Shown here piece after piece: positions 1 through 7,500 of a stretch of DNA of 13,226 nt (position 1 is its first letter; each line of letters opens with the position of its first letter). A model generated the notes under the pieces. The model saw only the letters and a program-made list of their open reading frames with translations. It had not been told where the DNA came from and did no database searches. The position numbers were made by a program, and so were the translations under genes. The stretch is from an archaeon (GTDB taxonomy: Archaea > Nanobdellota > Nanobdellia > Woesearchaeales > JAHJEM01), in contig JAGVFV010000168.1 in the NCBI GenBank assembly GCA_020057445.1, positions 1 through 13,226 on the forward strand. The letters run 5' to 3'.

Positions 1-308
1 AGGTAGAGCCATGCCATCTCTCCCTTCATGAACGATGCCCAAGCACTGGGCGTATGGGCCGTGATGATCGCGCCGATCATGATGATCGCGCCGCCTAGCG
101 CAGCAAGCCTTGTCAGGAATCCGAACAGGATCCCAAGACCGATGAGGAATTCACAGCAACCAATGAAGAGCATGAAACCGGTCATGCCTTTGCCTGTCAT
201 CCATCCTAATTTCTGGATGCCGTGCATGGCAAAGAAGAATCCTATGATGATGCGAAACACCAAGTGCATTGGCATGTGCCACTTTTCAGCGAATGAAAAC
301 ACTCCCAT
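1..308 (-). CDS. DoxX-family integral membrane protein (partial, C-terminus beyond window edge)
   Basis: The first 102 residues are present; the gene runs off the left edge. Reading from the ATG at 308, the protein has a short N-terminus, a hydrophobic helix at about 13-29 ending in an AMHGIQKLGW motif, a second helix at about 43-64 and a third at about 67-84. The HGxQKLGW motif after the first helix and the closely packed helices match the DoxX family of small four-helix membrane proteins. Their role is poorly defined; some are linked to thiol or sulfur redox chemistry or to terminal oxidases, and nothing here narrows that. The start is supported by AGGTGAT three bases upstream, which complements the 3' end of archaeal 16S rRNA. 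It lies 70 bases downstream of the CoaD-CoaE fusion on the same strand, so it could be co-transcribed, but it also has its own candidate promoter. Family call is fairly confident, function is not. Confidence 0.82.
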   Translation of the reverse strand, partial: MGVFSFAEKWHMPMHLVFRIIIGFFFAMHGIQKLGWMTGKGMTGFMLFIGCCEFLIGLGILFGFLTRLAALGGAIIMIGAIITAHTPSAWASFMKGEMAWLY

Positions 309-311
309 GAT

Positions 312-318
312 ATCACCT
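312..318 (-). promoter_or_regulatory. Shine-Dalgarno site of the doxX-like gene
   Basis: On the minus strand AGGTGAT sits three bases before the ATG at 308. It matches the anti-Shine-Dalgarno end of archaeal 16S rRNA and decides this start. It contrasts with uvrA and the coaD-coaE fusion, which appear leaderless. Confidence 0.6.
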
Positions 319-328
319 TTTCTCAATG

Positions 329-342
329 TTAACCATTGTTAA
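329..342. repeat. Inverted repeat near the predicted doxX-like transcription start
   Basis: TTAAC-CATT-GTTAA is a perfect inverted repeat with 5-base arms and a 4-base spacer. It lies between the candidate TATA element (351-357) and the Shine-Dalgarno site of the doxX-like gene, about where transcription should begin. That is a typical position for an archaeal repressor operator. No binding protein can be named. Confidence 0.4.
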
Positions 343-350
343 TGGGGTTC

Positions 351-357
351 ATTTAAG
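351..357 (-). promoter_or_regulatory. Candidate TATA box for the doxX-like gene
   Basis: On the minus strand the sequence CTTAAAT falls about 45 bases before the ATG. Transcription would then start near 328, giving a leader of roughly 20 bases that includes the Shine-Dalgarno site. The element is weak compared with the other promoters in the window. Confidence 0.35.
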
Positions 358-378
358 AAGTTTTCGATTTTGGCGTTA

Positions 379-1530
379 TTATGGTGCGATTTTCACATCG
401 AGGTCATTTATCACATCATCGAACAGGCGATCTATCTGTGTCGGATCTGCGCCGTCAGAATTGTCAATGGTCCATATCGTCCCATAATGCTCGTTTTCGA
501 TCGCTTCTTCCAGGCTGCGTTTCTTGAGATAGTAGTCGTGCTGGCTTTCAAGCCGGCGATCGATCTTATCCTTGGAATAGCCGCGCTCCTGGAGGCGTCT
601 TCTTTGGCTTTTCTTGTCGACAGAGGGAAGAATGACCTTCAAGTTGGATAATGGCCCCATCTGCACTTCTGCAATCAATGCGGCATCGAATAGGATAAGC
701 CCTTTTTTTCCAGGAAGTTCCTGCCTTCGCAGCCGAAGCAGCATGGGCTCATACATCATGCCATTGAGCTGATGCAGCAGCTCATGATCTGCAAACACGA
801 GCTCACCTAATTTTTTCCTATCAATCGTCCCATCGGGCAGAAGAAGGTGCTGACCGAATCGCTTTGCGATCTCTTCTCGCACTGCCCCATATCTTGGTTC
901 TGGCGCTTCTCCAAGGATCTGATGGCCGATCTTGTCAAGATCGATCCAATGGACAGGAATCCCCATGGCGCGTCCGAGTTCCACCATCTTGTTCGCGATA
1001 TACGATTTTCCCGCGCCGATCTCTCCGGTGATGCCCACTATGTATTGTCCTGATAATCGCTCTTCGAGTTTTTGCTTCACATACAGGGGGACGAATTCAT
1101 GGATGAGTCCCTGCTCACGCTGCACCTCTTTTACCATGGAAGAAGATATATGTTTGAGCTTCGGGTCTGCGAAGAGGATGAATGTCTCGATCCCTTTTTG
1201 CAATGCCTTATTGACCAATGCCTGCGTCTCTTCATCACCAGCATCCTTTGCGTCACGGACTCCCTTAATGATGACAGGGACGCATTGTTCATACGCATAA
1301 TCTGCAAGAAGGCCGGTAATTGAGGTGACACTCACTTTTGGATTATACTCAAGCACTCGCCGTGCCATGTCCGTTCTTTCATCCAGAGAAAATGTATATT
1401 GGTTGATCTTCCTGGCATTATTGCCGATAACAACGACGATATCATCCCAAATCGGAAGGATGCGCCTGATGATGTCCATATGGCCATAGGTTATCGGGTC
1501 ACCTGATAACGCATAAATCGCTCTCGCCAT
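379..1530 (-). CDS. Bifunctional phosphopantetheine adenylyltransferase / dephospho-CoA kinase (CoaD-CoaE fusion)
   Basis: This 383-residue protein should catalyse the last two cytoplasmic steps of CoA synthesis: 4'-phosphopantetheine plus ATP to dephospho-CoA, then phosphorylation to CoA. Residues 1-155 are a nucleotidyltransferase of bacterial CoaD type. Visible motifs are SGDPITYGH (9-17, the T/HxGH-type site), KGVRDAKDAGDE (89-100, equivalent to the RGLR...D-E motif) and ISSSMVKEV (128-136). Residues 162-383 are CoaE-like: P-loop GEIGAGKS (169-176), DLD (197-199), an LNGMMYEP lid motif (255-262), FDAALIAE (281-288), arginine-rich RRLQERGYSKDKIDRR (311-326) and IDN (356-358). The order matches animal CoA synthase. 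The usual GT/SFDP of CoaD reads SGDP here, a small departure. Archaea generally use a different PPAT and a GTP-dependent kinase, so this fusion suggests bacterial ancestry. The ATG is supported by a TATA box 21-28 bases upstream. Names coaD and coaE apply to the halves. Confidence 0.9.
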   Translation of the reverse strand: MARAIYALSGDPITYGHMDIIRRILPIWDDIVVVIGNNARKINQYTFSLDERTDMARRVLEYNPKVSVTSITGLLADYAYEQCVPVIIKGVRDAKDAGDEETQALVNKALQKGIETFILFADPKLKHISSSMVKEVQREQGLIHEFVPLYVKQKLEERLSGQYIVGITGEIGAGKSYIANKMVELGRAMGIPVHWIDLDKIGHQILGEAPEPRYGAVREEIAKRFGQHLLLPDGTIDRKKLGELVFADHELLHQLNGMMYEPMLLRLRRQELPGKKGLILFDAALIAEVQMGPLSNLKVILPSVDKKSQRRRLQERGYSKDKIDRRLESQHDYYLKKRSLEEAIENEHYGTIWTIDNSDGADPTQIDRLFDDVINDLDVKIAP

Positions 1531-1550
1531 AACATAGTCACTACTGGTTA

Positions 1551-1559
1551 GTTTATAAA
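1551..1559 (-). promoter_or_regulatory. TATA box of the coaD-coaE fusion gene (leaderless)
   Basis: On the minus strand TTTATAAAC lies 21-29 bases before the ATG at 1530. This is the normal TATA-to-start distance in archaea, so transcription should begin at or next to the start codon and the mRNA would be leaderless. No Shine-Dalgarno sequence is present. Confidence 0.65.
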
Positions 1560-1651
1560 TATTATGCTCTTTACCTGAAAAAACACTTCATGGCCGCTTT
1601 TGTTCCCGTGTCTTGTCCCTGTGCAGATAGGCACCCTCCTTTTTCTGACAC

Positions 1652-1671
1652 CACTATCCTTCACTATCGTT
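1652..1671 (+). repeat. Tandem 10-base direct repeat upstream of uvrA
   Basis: CACTATCCTT is followed immediately by CACTATCGTT, nine of ten bases identical. The 10-base period places both copies on the same face of the helix, and the pair ends about 37 bases before the uvrA TATA box. This could be an activator or regulator site; chance cannot be excluded. Confidence 0.35.
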
Positions 1672-1702
1672 AAGTAAGCACGAGCACTGGACACCTCCGA
1701 CG

Positions 1703-1717
1703 GAAAGTTATATAAAA
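1703..1717 (+). promoter_or_regulatory. BRE plus TATA box of uvrA (leaderless)
   Basis: GAAAG followed by TTATATAAAA looks like a purine-rich BRE directly before a strong archaeal TATA box. The TATA centre is about 27 bases before the ATG at 1739, so the uvrA message is probably leaderless. No ribosome site is visible upstream of the start. Confidence 0.72.
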
Positions 1718-1738
1718 CCACCGTAACTCTTCCGAAGC

Positions 1739-4537
1739 ATGGACAAGATCGTCATCAAGGGAGCAAGGGAACACAACCTGAAGAACATCTCGATCACCCT
1801 GCCACGGGACAAGCTCATAGTAATTACTGGACTTTCCGGGAGCGGGAAATCGACGCTTGCCTTTGACACCCTCTATGCAGAAGGACAACGAAGGTACGTT
1901 GAATCGTTATCTGCTTACGCCAGGCAGTTCCTCGGCCTCATGAACAAGCCAGACGTGGACTCTATAGAAGGCTTAAGCCCTGCGATCTCCATCGAACAGA
2001 AGACCACATCCAAGAACCCGAGATCGACGGTCGGTACTGTGACAGAGATCTACGATTACCTCCGCCTCCTCTATGCGCGCATCGGCATCCCGCACTGCCC
2101 CAACCACAACGTGCCGATCATGCCCCAGTCCCCCCAGAAGATCGCAGGGCACATCGCACAACAGCACAAGGGGGAGATCTCCATCCTCGCGCCGATCATC
2201 GTGCAGAAGAAAGGCACCTACGAACAGCTCATCTCTGACCTCAACAAGGAAGGGTTCTCCCGCGTCAGGGTCAACAAGGCAGTCTACAAGACCGACGAGA
2301 AGATAATCCTCGACAGGTACAAGAAACATACAATCGAGATCGTCATCGACAGGTTCCACACAAAAGATCCTTCAAGGCTCACCGAAGCGGTAGAGCAGGC
2401 GCTCAAGAAGGCAGACGGCATCATCAAGACTCTCGACGACAAAGGAATAGAGACCACGTATTCATCAAAGATGGCTTGTCCCTACGGAGACACATCATTC
2501 GAAGAATTGCAGCCGCGCATGTTCTCCTTCAACTCGCCATTTGGCGCATGCGAGACCTGCCACGGCCTTGGCATCAAGATGGAATTCGACGAAGACCTCA
2601 TCATACCCGACAGGACAAAATGCATCGCAGAAGGGGCAGTCGCGCTCTACCGGAATGCCGTCGACGGATGGCGAGGCCAATACCTCGCGGCAGTCGCAAA
2701 GCACCACGGCTTCTCCGTCCTCACTCCTGTGAAAGACCTCACCAAGAGGCAGGTCGACATCCTCATGCGCGGAAGCGAGGACCGCATCAAGTTCACTATG
2801 GTCATGAACCAGGGAGAAGCGAACTGGAGCCACCACGGCAGATGGGAAGGGCTCATCCCGCAGAGCGCTCGCCTCTACCAGCAGACAGCATCAGAATACC
2901 GCCGCACTGAACTAGAGAAATTCATGCGCGTATCGCCTTGCATGAGCTGCAAGGGAAAACGCCTCAAAGACAAGATCCTCGCCGTGAGGATCACGGGGAA
3001 AAGCATCATCGACATCACCGACCTCTCCATCAAGGACGCGGTCGCATTCTTCGGAACACTCTCGCTTTCGAAAAAAGAAGAGGACATCGCACGACAAGTG
3101 CTCAAGGAGATCAGGTCACGCCTCGGATTCCTCGAGAAAGTCGGCCTTTCCTACCTTACGCTCTCACGGAACGCAGGCACCCTTGCAGGAGGGGAGGCAC
3201 AGCGCATCCGCCTCGCGACACAGATCGGAGCGAACCTCATGGGAGTGCTCTACATCCTCGACGAACCGTCCATAGGCCTCCACCAGCGCGACAACAAGAA
3301 ACTCATCGACACGCTCATCTCCCTTCGGGACCAGGGAAACACCCTCATCGTGGTCGAGCACGACGAAGACACCATGCGCCACGCAGACCACATCATCGAC
3401 ATGGGGCCAGGCGCAGGAATCCACGGCGGCCACATCATCGCGCAGGGAACAATCACTGACATCGAGAGGAACAAGAAAAGCCTCACAGGCCAATACTTAT
3501 CAGGAAAACTCTCCATCCCGACGCCGACCACGCGGAGGAGACCTGCGCAGTTCCTCACCATCCATGGCTGCAGGGAGAACAACCTCAAGGATATCGACGC
3601 GAAAATCCCGCTTTCTGTGTTGACACTCATCACCGGCGTGTCTGGCAGCGGCAAATCAACCCTGATCTATGAGATACTCTACAAGTCGTTGATGAAGCGG
3701 CTGCACGAATCAAACGAGATGCCAGGCAAGCACGACAGGATCACCTTTGGCCAGCCTCTCGACAAGGTCATCGTGATCGACCAGAGCCCGATAGGAAAGA
3801 CACCGCGAAGCAACCCTGCGACCTACACCAAAGTGTTCGACGAGATCAGGAACGTGTATGCAGAGACCACAGAAGCGAAGATCCGCGGATACAAGCCTGG
3901 ACGGTTCAGCTTCAATGTCAAAGGAGGACGCTGCGAAGCATGCGAGGGTGACGGGCTCATCAAGATAGAGATGAACTTCCTCCCTGACGTCTTTGTCGAA
4001 TGCGAAGAATGCAAGGGAAAGCGGTACAACAACGAGACTCTCGACGTCCGCTACAAGGGAAAATCCATCGCAGACGTGCTCGCCATGAGCGTCGAAGAGG
4101 CATTGGCATTGTTTTCCAACATCCCTTCCATCAAGGCAAAACTCGCCATGCTCGACCGCGTGGGACTGGACTATATCAAGCTCGGACAATCATCGACCAC
4201 ACTTTCTGGCGGAGAGGCGCAGAGGATAAAGCTCACGCGCGAGCTTGCCAAACGGGCGACAGGAAAGACACTATATCTATTGGACGAGCCGACGACCGGT
4301 TTGCATTTTCATGATGTGAAGAAACTGATCAAGGTCCTGCAGGATCTTGTGGATATGGGAAACTCGGTCGTAGTCATCGAGCACAATCTCGACGTGATCA
4401 AATCAGCTGACTGGATACTCGATCTCGGCCCCGAAGGAGGGGATGCCGGCGGACAGATCATCGCAGAAGGAACGCCTGAGCAAGTGGCGAAGAATGCGAA
4501 GAGCTATACCGGAATGTTCCTGAAGAAGATGCTCTAG
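1739..4537 (+). CDS. uvrA: UvrABC excision repair system, subunit A (DNA damage-binding ABC ATPase)
   Basis: UvrA scans DNA for bulky lesions and loads UvrB in nucleotide excision repair. The 932-residue length matches the family (E. coli about 940). Two ABC ATPase modules are complete. Walker A motifs are at 31-38 (GLSGSGKS) and 633-640 (GVSGSGKS); signature motifs at 482-488 (LAGGEAQ) and 822-828 (LSGGEAQ); Walker B LDEP acidic pairs at D508-E509 and D849-E850. The second zinc module is intact (C732, C735, C755, C758). In the first, C247, C271 and C274 are present, but the expected second cysteine is glycine 250 (CPYG instead of CPxC). No uvrB or uvrC lies in the window. Archaeal UvrA is generally regarded as acquired from bacteria. 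The start is fixed by the TATA box 27 bases upstream and by the typical family N-terminus (DKIVIKGAREHNLKNI). Confidence 0.97.
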   Translation: MDKIVIKGAREHNLKNISITLPRDKLIVITGLSGSGKSTLAFDTLYAEGQRRYVESLSAYARQFLGLMNKPDVDSIEGLSPAISIEQKTTSKNPRSTVGTVTEIYDYLRLLYARIGIPHCPNHNVPIMPQSPQKIAGHIAQQHKGEISILAPIIVQKKGTYEQLISDLNKEGFSRVRVNKAVYKTDEKIILDRYKKHTIEIVIDRFHTKDPSRLTEAVEQALKKADGIIKTLDDKGIETTYSSKMACPYGDTSFEELQPRMFSFNSPFGACETCHGLGIKMEFDEDLIIPDRTKCIAEGAVALYRNAVDGWRGQYLAAVAKHHGFSVLTPVKDLTKRQVDILMRGSEDRIKFTMVMNQGEANWSHHGRWEGLIPQSARLYQQTASEYRRTELEKFMRVSPCMSCKGKRLKDKILAVRITGKSIIDITDLSIKDAVAFFGTLSLSKKEEDIARQVLKEIRSRLGFLEKVGLSYLTLSRNAGTLAGGEAQRIRLATQIGANLMGVLYILDEPSIGLHQRDNKKLIDTLISLRDQGNTLIVVEHDEDTMRHADHIIDMGPGAGIHGGHIIAQGTITDIERNKKSLTGQYLSGKLSIPTPTTRRRPAQFLTIHGCRENNLKDIDAKIPLSVLTLITGVSGSGKSTLIYEILYKSLMKRLHESNEMPGKHDRITFGQPLDKVIVIDQSPIGKTPRSNPATYTKVFDEIRNVYAETTEAKIRGYKPGRFSFNVKGGRCEACEGDGLIKIEMNFLPDVFVECEECKGKRYNNETLDVRYKGKSIADVLAMSVEEALALFSNIPSIKAKLAMLDRVGLDYIKLGQSSTTLSGGEAQRIKLTRELAKRATGKTLYLLDEPTTGLHFHDVKKLIKVLQDLVDMGNSVVVIEHNLDVIKSADWILDLGPEGGDAGGQIIAEGTPEQVAKNAKSYTGMFLKKML

Positions 4538-4547
4538 ACGCCCCGCA

Positions 4548-4556
4548 TTTTTCTTT
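4548..4556 (+). terminator. T-tract terminator of uvrA
   Basis: TTTTTCTTT begins 10 bases after the uvrA stop codon and has no preceding hairpin, which fits the intrinsic T-tract termination of archaea. It reaches the first base of the oppositely oriented surface-protein stop codon. The complementary strand offers no matching T-tract for that gene. Confidence 0.5.
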
Positions 4557-7500
4557 CACATACCTGGTGTCTTTGCTGAAGTCCTAGGATTGTTTGGAAT
4601 GTTCTCTGCCTGTTTTTCTCCGGACGATGGGATGCCTGCGGATGCATGTTCTGCAGCGACCGTCTTATCCTGAGCAGGTCCTTGGCCGTCTGCAGGCGTC
4701 TGATCTACCATCTGATTGATTGCATGCTCCTGATCGTTTCCTGTCGCATCCAGCATCCTCTGCTTTGGTTTCCAGCGATAAAGATCATTCATCCTCTTCA
4801 CCCTCCATTTCCATCCGATCAGTGCAAGCATCCCGAGCAGTGCGACGATGGCGCATACCCACCAGACAGCGTCGGAAACCCGTGGCTCCTCGACCGCGAA
4901 TTCTTCAGTTGCCATCGCAGGCTCATTCTGACCTTCATACGAGAGATACGCGCTCATCATATATTTTCCGATCGGAAGGCTCTCTAGCATCATGACAAAC
5001 TCTGTCTGGGTCTCCACAGAGATGCTCTCTGTGCGGTCATATAATGAATTTCCTTTATCGTCTGCAATGACATATCTTACATGGGCTATGACTTTGCCCT
5101 CATCACCGACATTGATCAGTTTCACTACAAACTCCTCCTCATCTCCATGACGGAACACTTTCTTCACAGCCTTCACATCGATATCAAAGAGCACCTTCTT
5201 TCCACGATCGGCCCCAGGCACATCGCCATCATTTCTCTTATCATCACCATTCTTTATGTTCCCTTCTTCACAATCCTGCTCTGATGCGGGTTTTATCTCA
5301 GCGACATTGCACTTCGGGTCTATCTTCTTACATGATCTTTTCTCCAGCCCATTCTTGCAATCACCCCACGCTGTGCATCCCCATGCAGTCTCGCATGAAA
5401 TTCTGCCTCCTCCACCGCCTCCCCCTCTGCCCCCTCCAAGACCTGTATCTCCCTCATCGATGGGCTCGGCCGCGGCCAATGAGACTGCTGCGAACTTGCT
5501 CAGGTGATATGTCCAGATGATGAGATCGTCCCCTTCTTCTTTGCTGCATTCGCGGACACCTGCCGAAGAGATCACCTCAAGGTCGGCATCGCAAGCAGTC
5601 GTGATGAGAGAAAGGACAGCGTCCTCTGCCATTGCAGCGTCATACCCTGCGAAGCCACCAAGGACTATCTTTGCCGGCCTAGAGAGGTTTATCGTAGAGT
5701 TACCACCGACACGGATGATATGCATGACTGTCCCTCCTGAAAATGACGCTTCTGAACTGTTCACTTCTTGAAGGAGAAAGAACCCCCCGGAAAATACGAG
5801 GAGGGTATCATTGGCAAGGATGACACGGTCTGGCCGGACTGCATCATCGCTCATGGTCACCTGCAAAGAGAGATTCACTGTCCCATTTCGCCTGAGGTCC
5901 GTCAGGTTCAGGGACAGGTTCCTCTCTCTTCGACTTTTCGGAATGATTACCTCGAATAGAATAGGGGTCATCTCATTGACGACCACCTCATAGCTGCCGT
6001 TCTCAAGAGTCATCGCGCTCGCATTCGCCATCACCTGGCCATCCCCAAGCGCAGTCAGGACAGTGTCTATGACTGCAGAATTATTCGCGTGATCGCTCGC
6101 GTTGAGCCTGATTCTATACATACCGCTCTCCAGCGGGGAAGAACGCAGCATCCCCCCTTCGACAACAAACCGGGAGTCATTCGTCGAAGTGTTCGATACG
6201 CCGCTTGTCTCATCGCCTACTGCGACTTCCAAGGAGATGCCTTCAGACGAAAAGAATGAAAAATGGGACATATTGACAAAGACAGGTGGCGCCGTATCGA
6301 CCAGGAATGACACCTCGTCTGTAGCTGCGTTTCCTGCATCATCCATGCCTGCCGCCACGATGCGGTGCTCTCCATCGTCGAAGCTGACAGCTGTCGGCAT
6401 GGCATATTCCCATCCCTCGCCGTCGATCGTCACGTTCAGGCCACTTGCATTGTCCGAGATTTCCAACATGATAGACCCTGCATTGTATGTCCGGTTCTCC
6501 GGACTGACCAATGTCACCACGGGAGGGGTCGCATCATATTGGAATGAAAGGAGGGCAGATGATCCTGTATTTCCCGCCTGATCGCTTCCTGCGACGACAA
6601 GGCCATTCATGCCCTCAGGCGGAACGATGGATGAGTTGCACGCTGTCAAGGAAAAGGTGAGTCCGGCATCATACGATATGCTGCAGTTTGCCGCGCCGTC
6701 TGCGGTAAAATGCATCTCAGGAAGGGAAGAGATGCCATAGACTGAATTGTTGGCCGCCCCAAAGACAGTCATCTGCGGAAGGGTGGTATCATATGCAAAG
6801 GTCAGATTTCCTGAACTGCCCGAGTTATTATATGAATCAGTACCCCTTATGACGAGCACATTCATCCCTTCGGAAGGCACGATCTCCTCTCCGCAGGTGA
6901 GCGCTTCGAATGAGGCGCCTCCGTCAAGCGAATAGGAACACACGGCGGCATCATCAAAAGTGTATGCTATTCCTGGCCATGTATCAAGACCATATGCGCT
7001 TCCGTTGGTCAGACCTGATACGGTGATATCAGGCTCATGCACATCTGCCAAAAAATTGATCATGGCAGAATCAGCGGTGTTCCCTGACCTGTCTGTCCCC
7101 CTGATGATGAGCACATTTCCACCGTCAAGAGGGACGATCCCTTGCCCGCACCCGACATCGCTGTACGACACGCCGTCCATGGTCATCGAGCAGTCCACCG
7201 CGTCGTCGAACGTGTAATTTACCCCATGCCACGTCTCTGCATTATACATGCCCCCTTCTTCGGGGAACTGGATGGACATCACAGGATTGACAGAATCATA
7301 GATGAAATGGATGATCCCTGACTCACCGACATTCCCTGCAGCGTCGGACGCCCGCACCGCAAAACCGTTCTCTCCCTCTGTCACGTCAGGAACGTCCCCG
7401 CACATGACTGCAGTCCAAGAGACGCTGTCGTTGCTTCTCCAGCACTCTGTCGCATCATCATACGAGTATAAGAAACTCATCCAGGTCATCATGGAATAAT

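Larger units (their letters stand above)
1531..1738. promoter_or_regulatory. Divergent promoter region between the coaD-coaE fusion and uvrA
   Basis: This 208-base gap separates two divergently transcribed genes. It holds one TATA element at each end and, in between, a tandem pair of 10-base repeats. No ORF with convincing coding character and no RNA gene was seen in it. Confidence 0.6.

Noticed and set aside
28..342. Plus-strand ORF of 104 codons rich in Met and Pro
   Set aside because: It is the antisense shadow of the DoxX-family gene, whose minus-strand frame has clear membrane helices and a ribosome site.
1973..4189. Several long minus-strand ORFs and +2/+3 frame ORFs across uvrA
   Set aside because: They arise from the C/G-ending codon bias of uvrA; their translations are low-complexity Val/Asp- or Arg/His-rich and show no family motif.
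5256..5507. Plus-strand ORF with a proline-rich run
   Set aside because: It is the reverse complement of the glycine linker of the surface protein.
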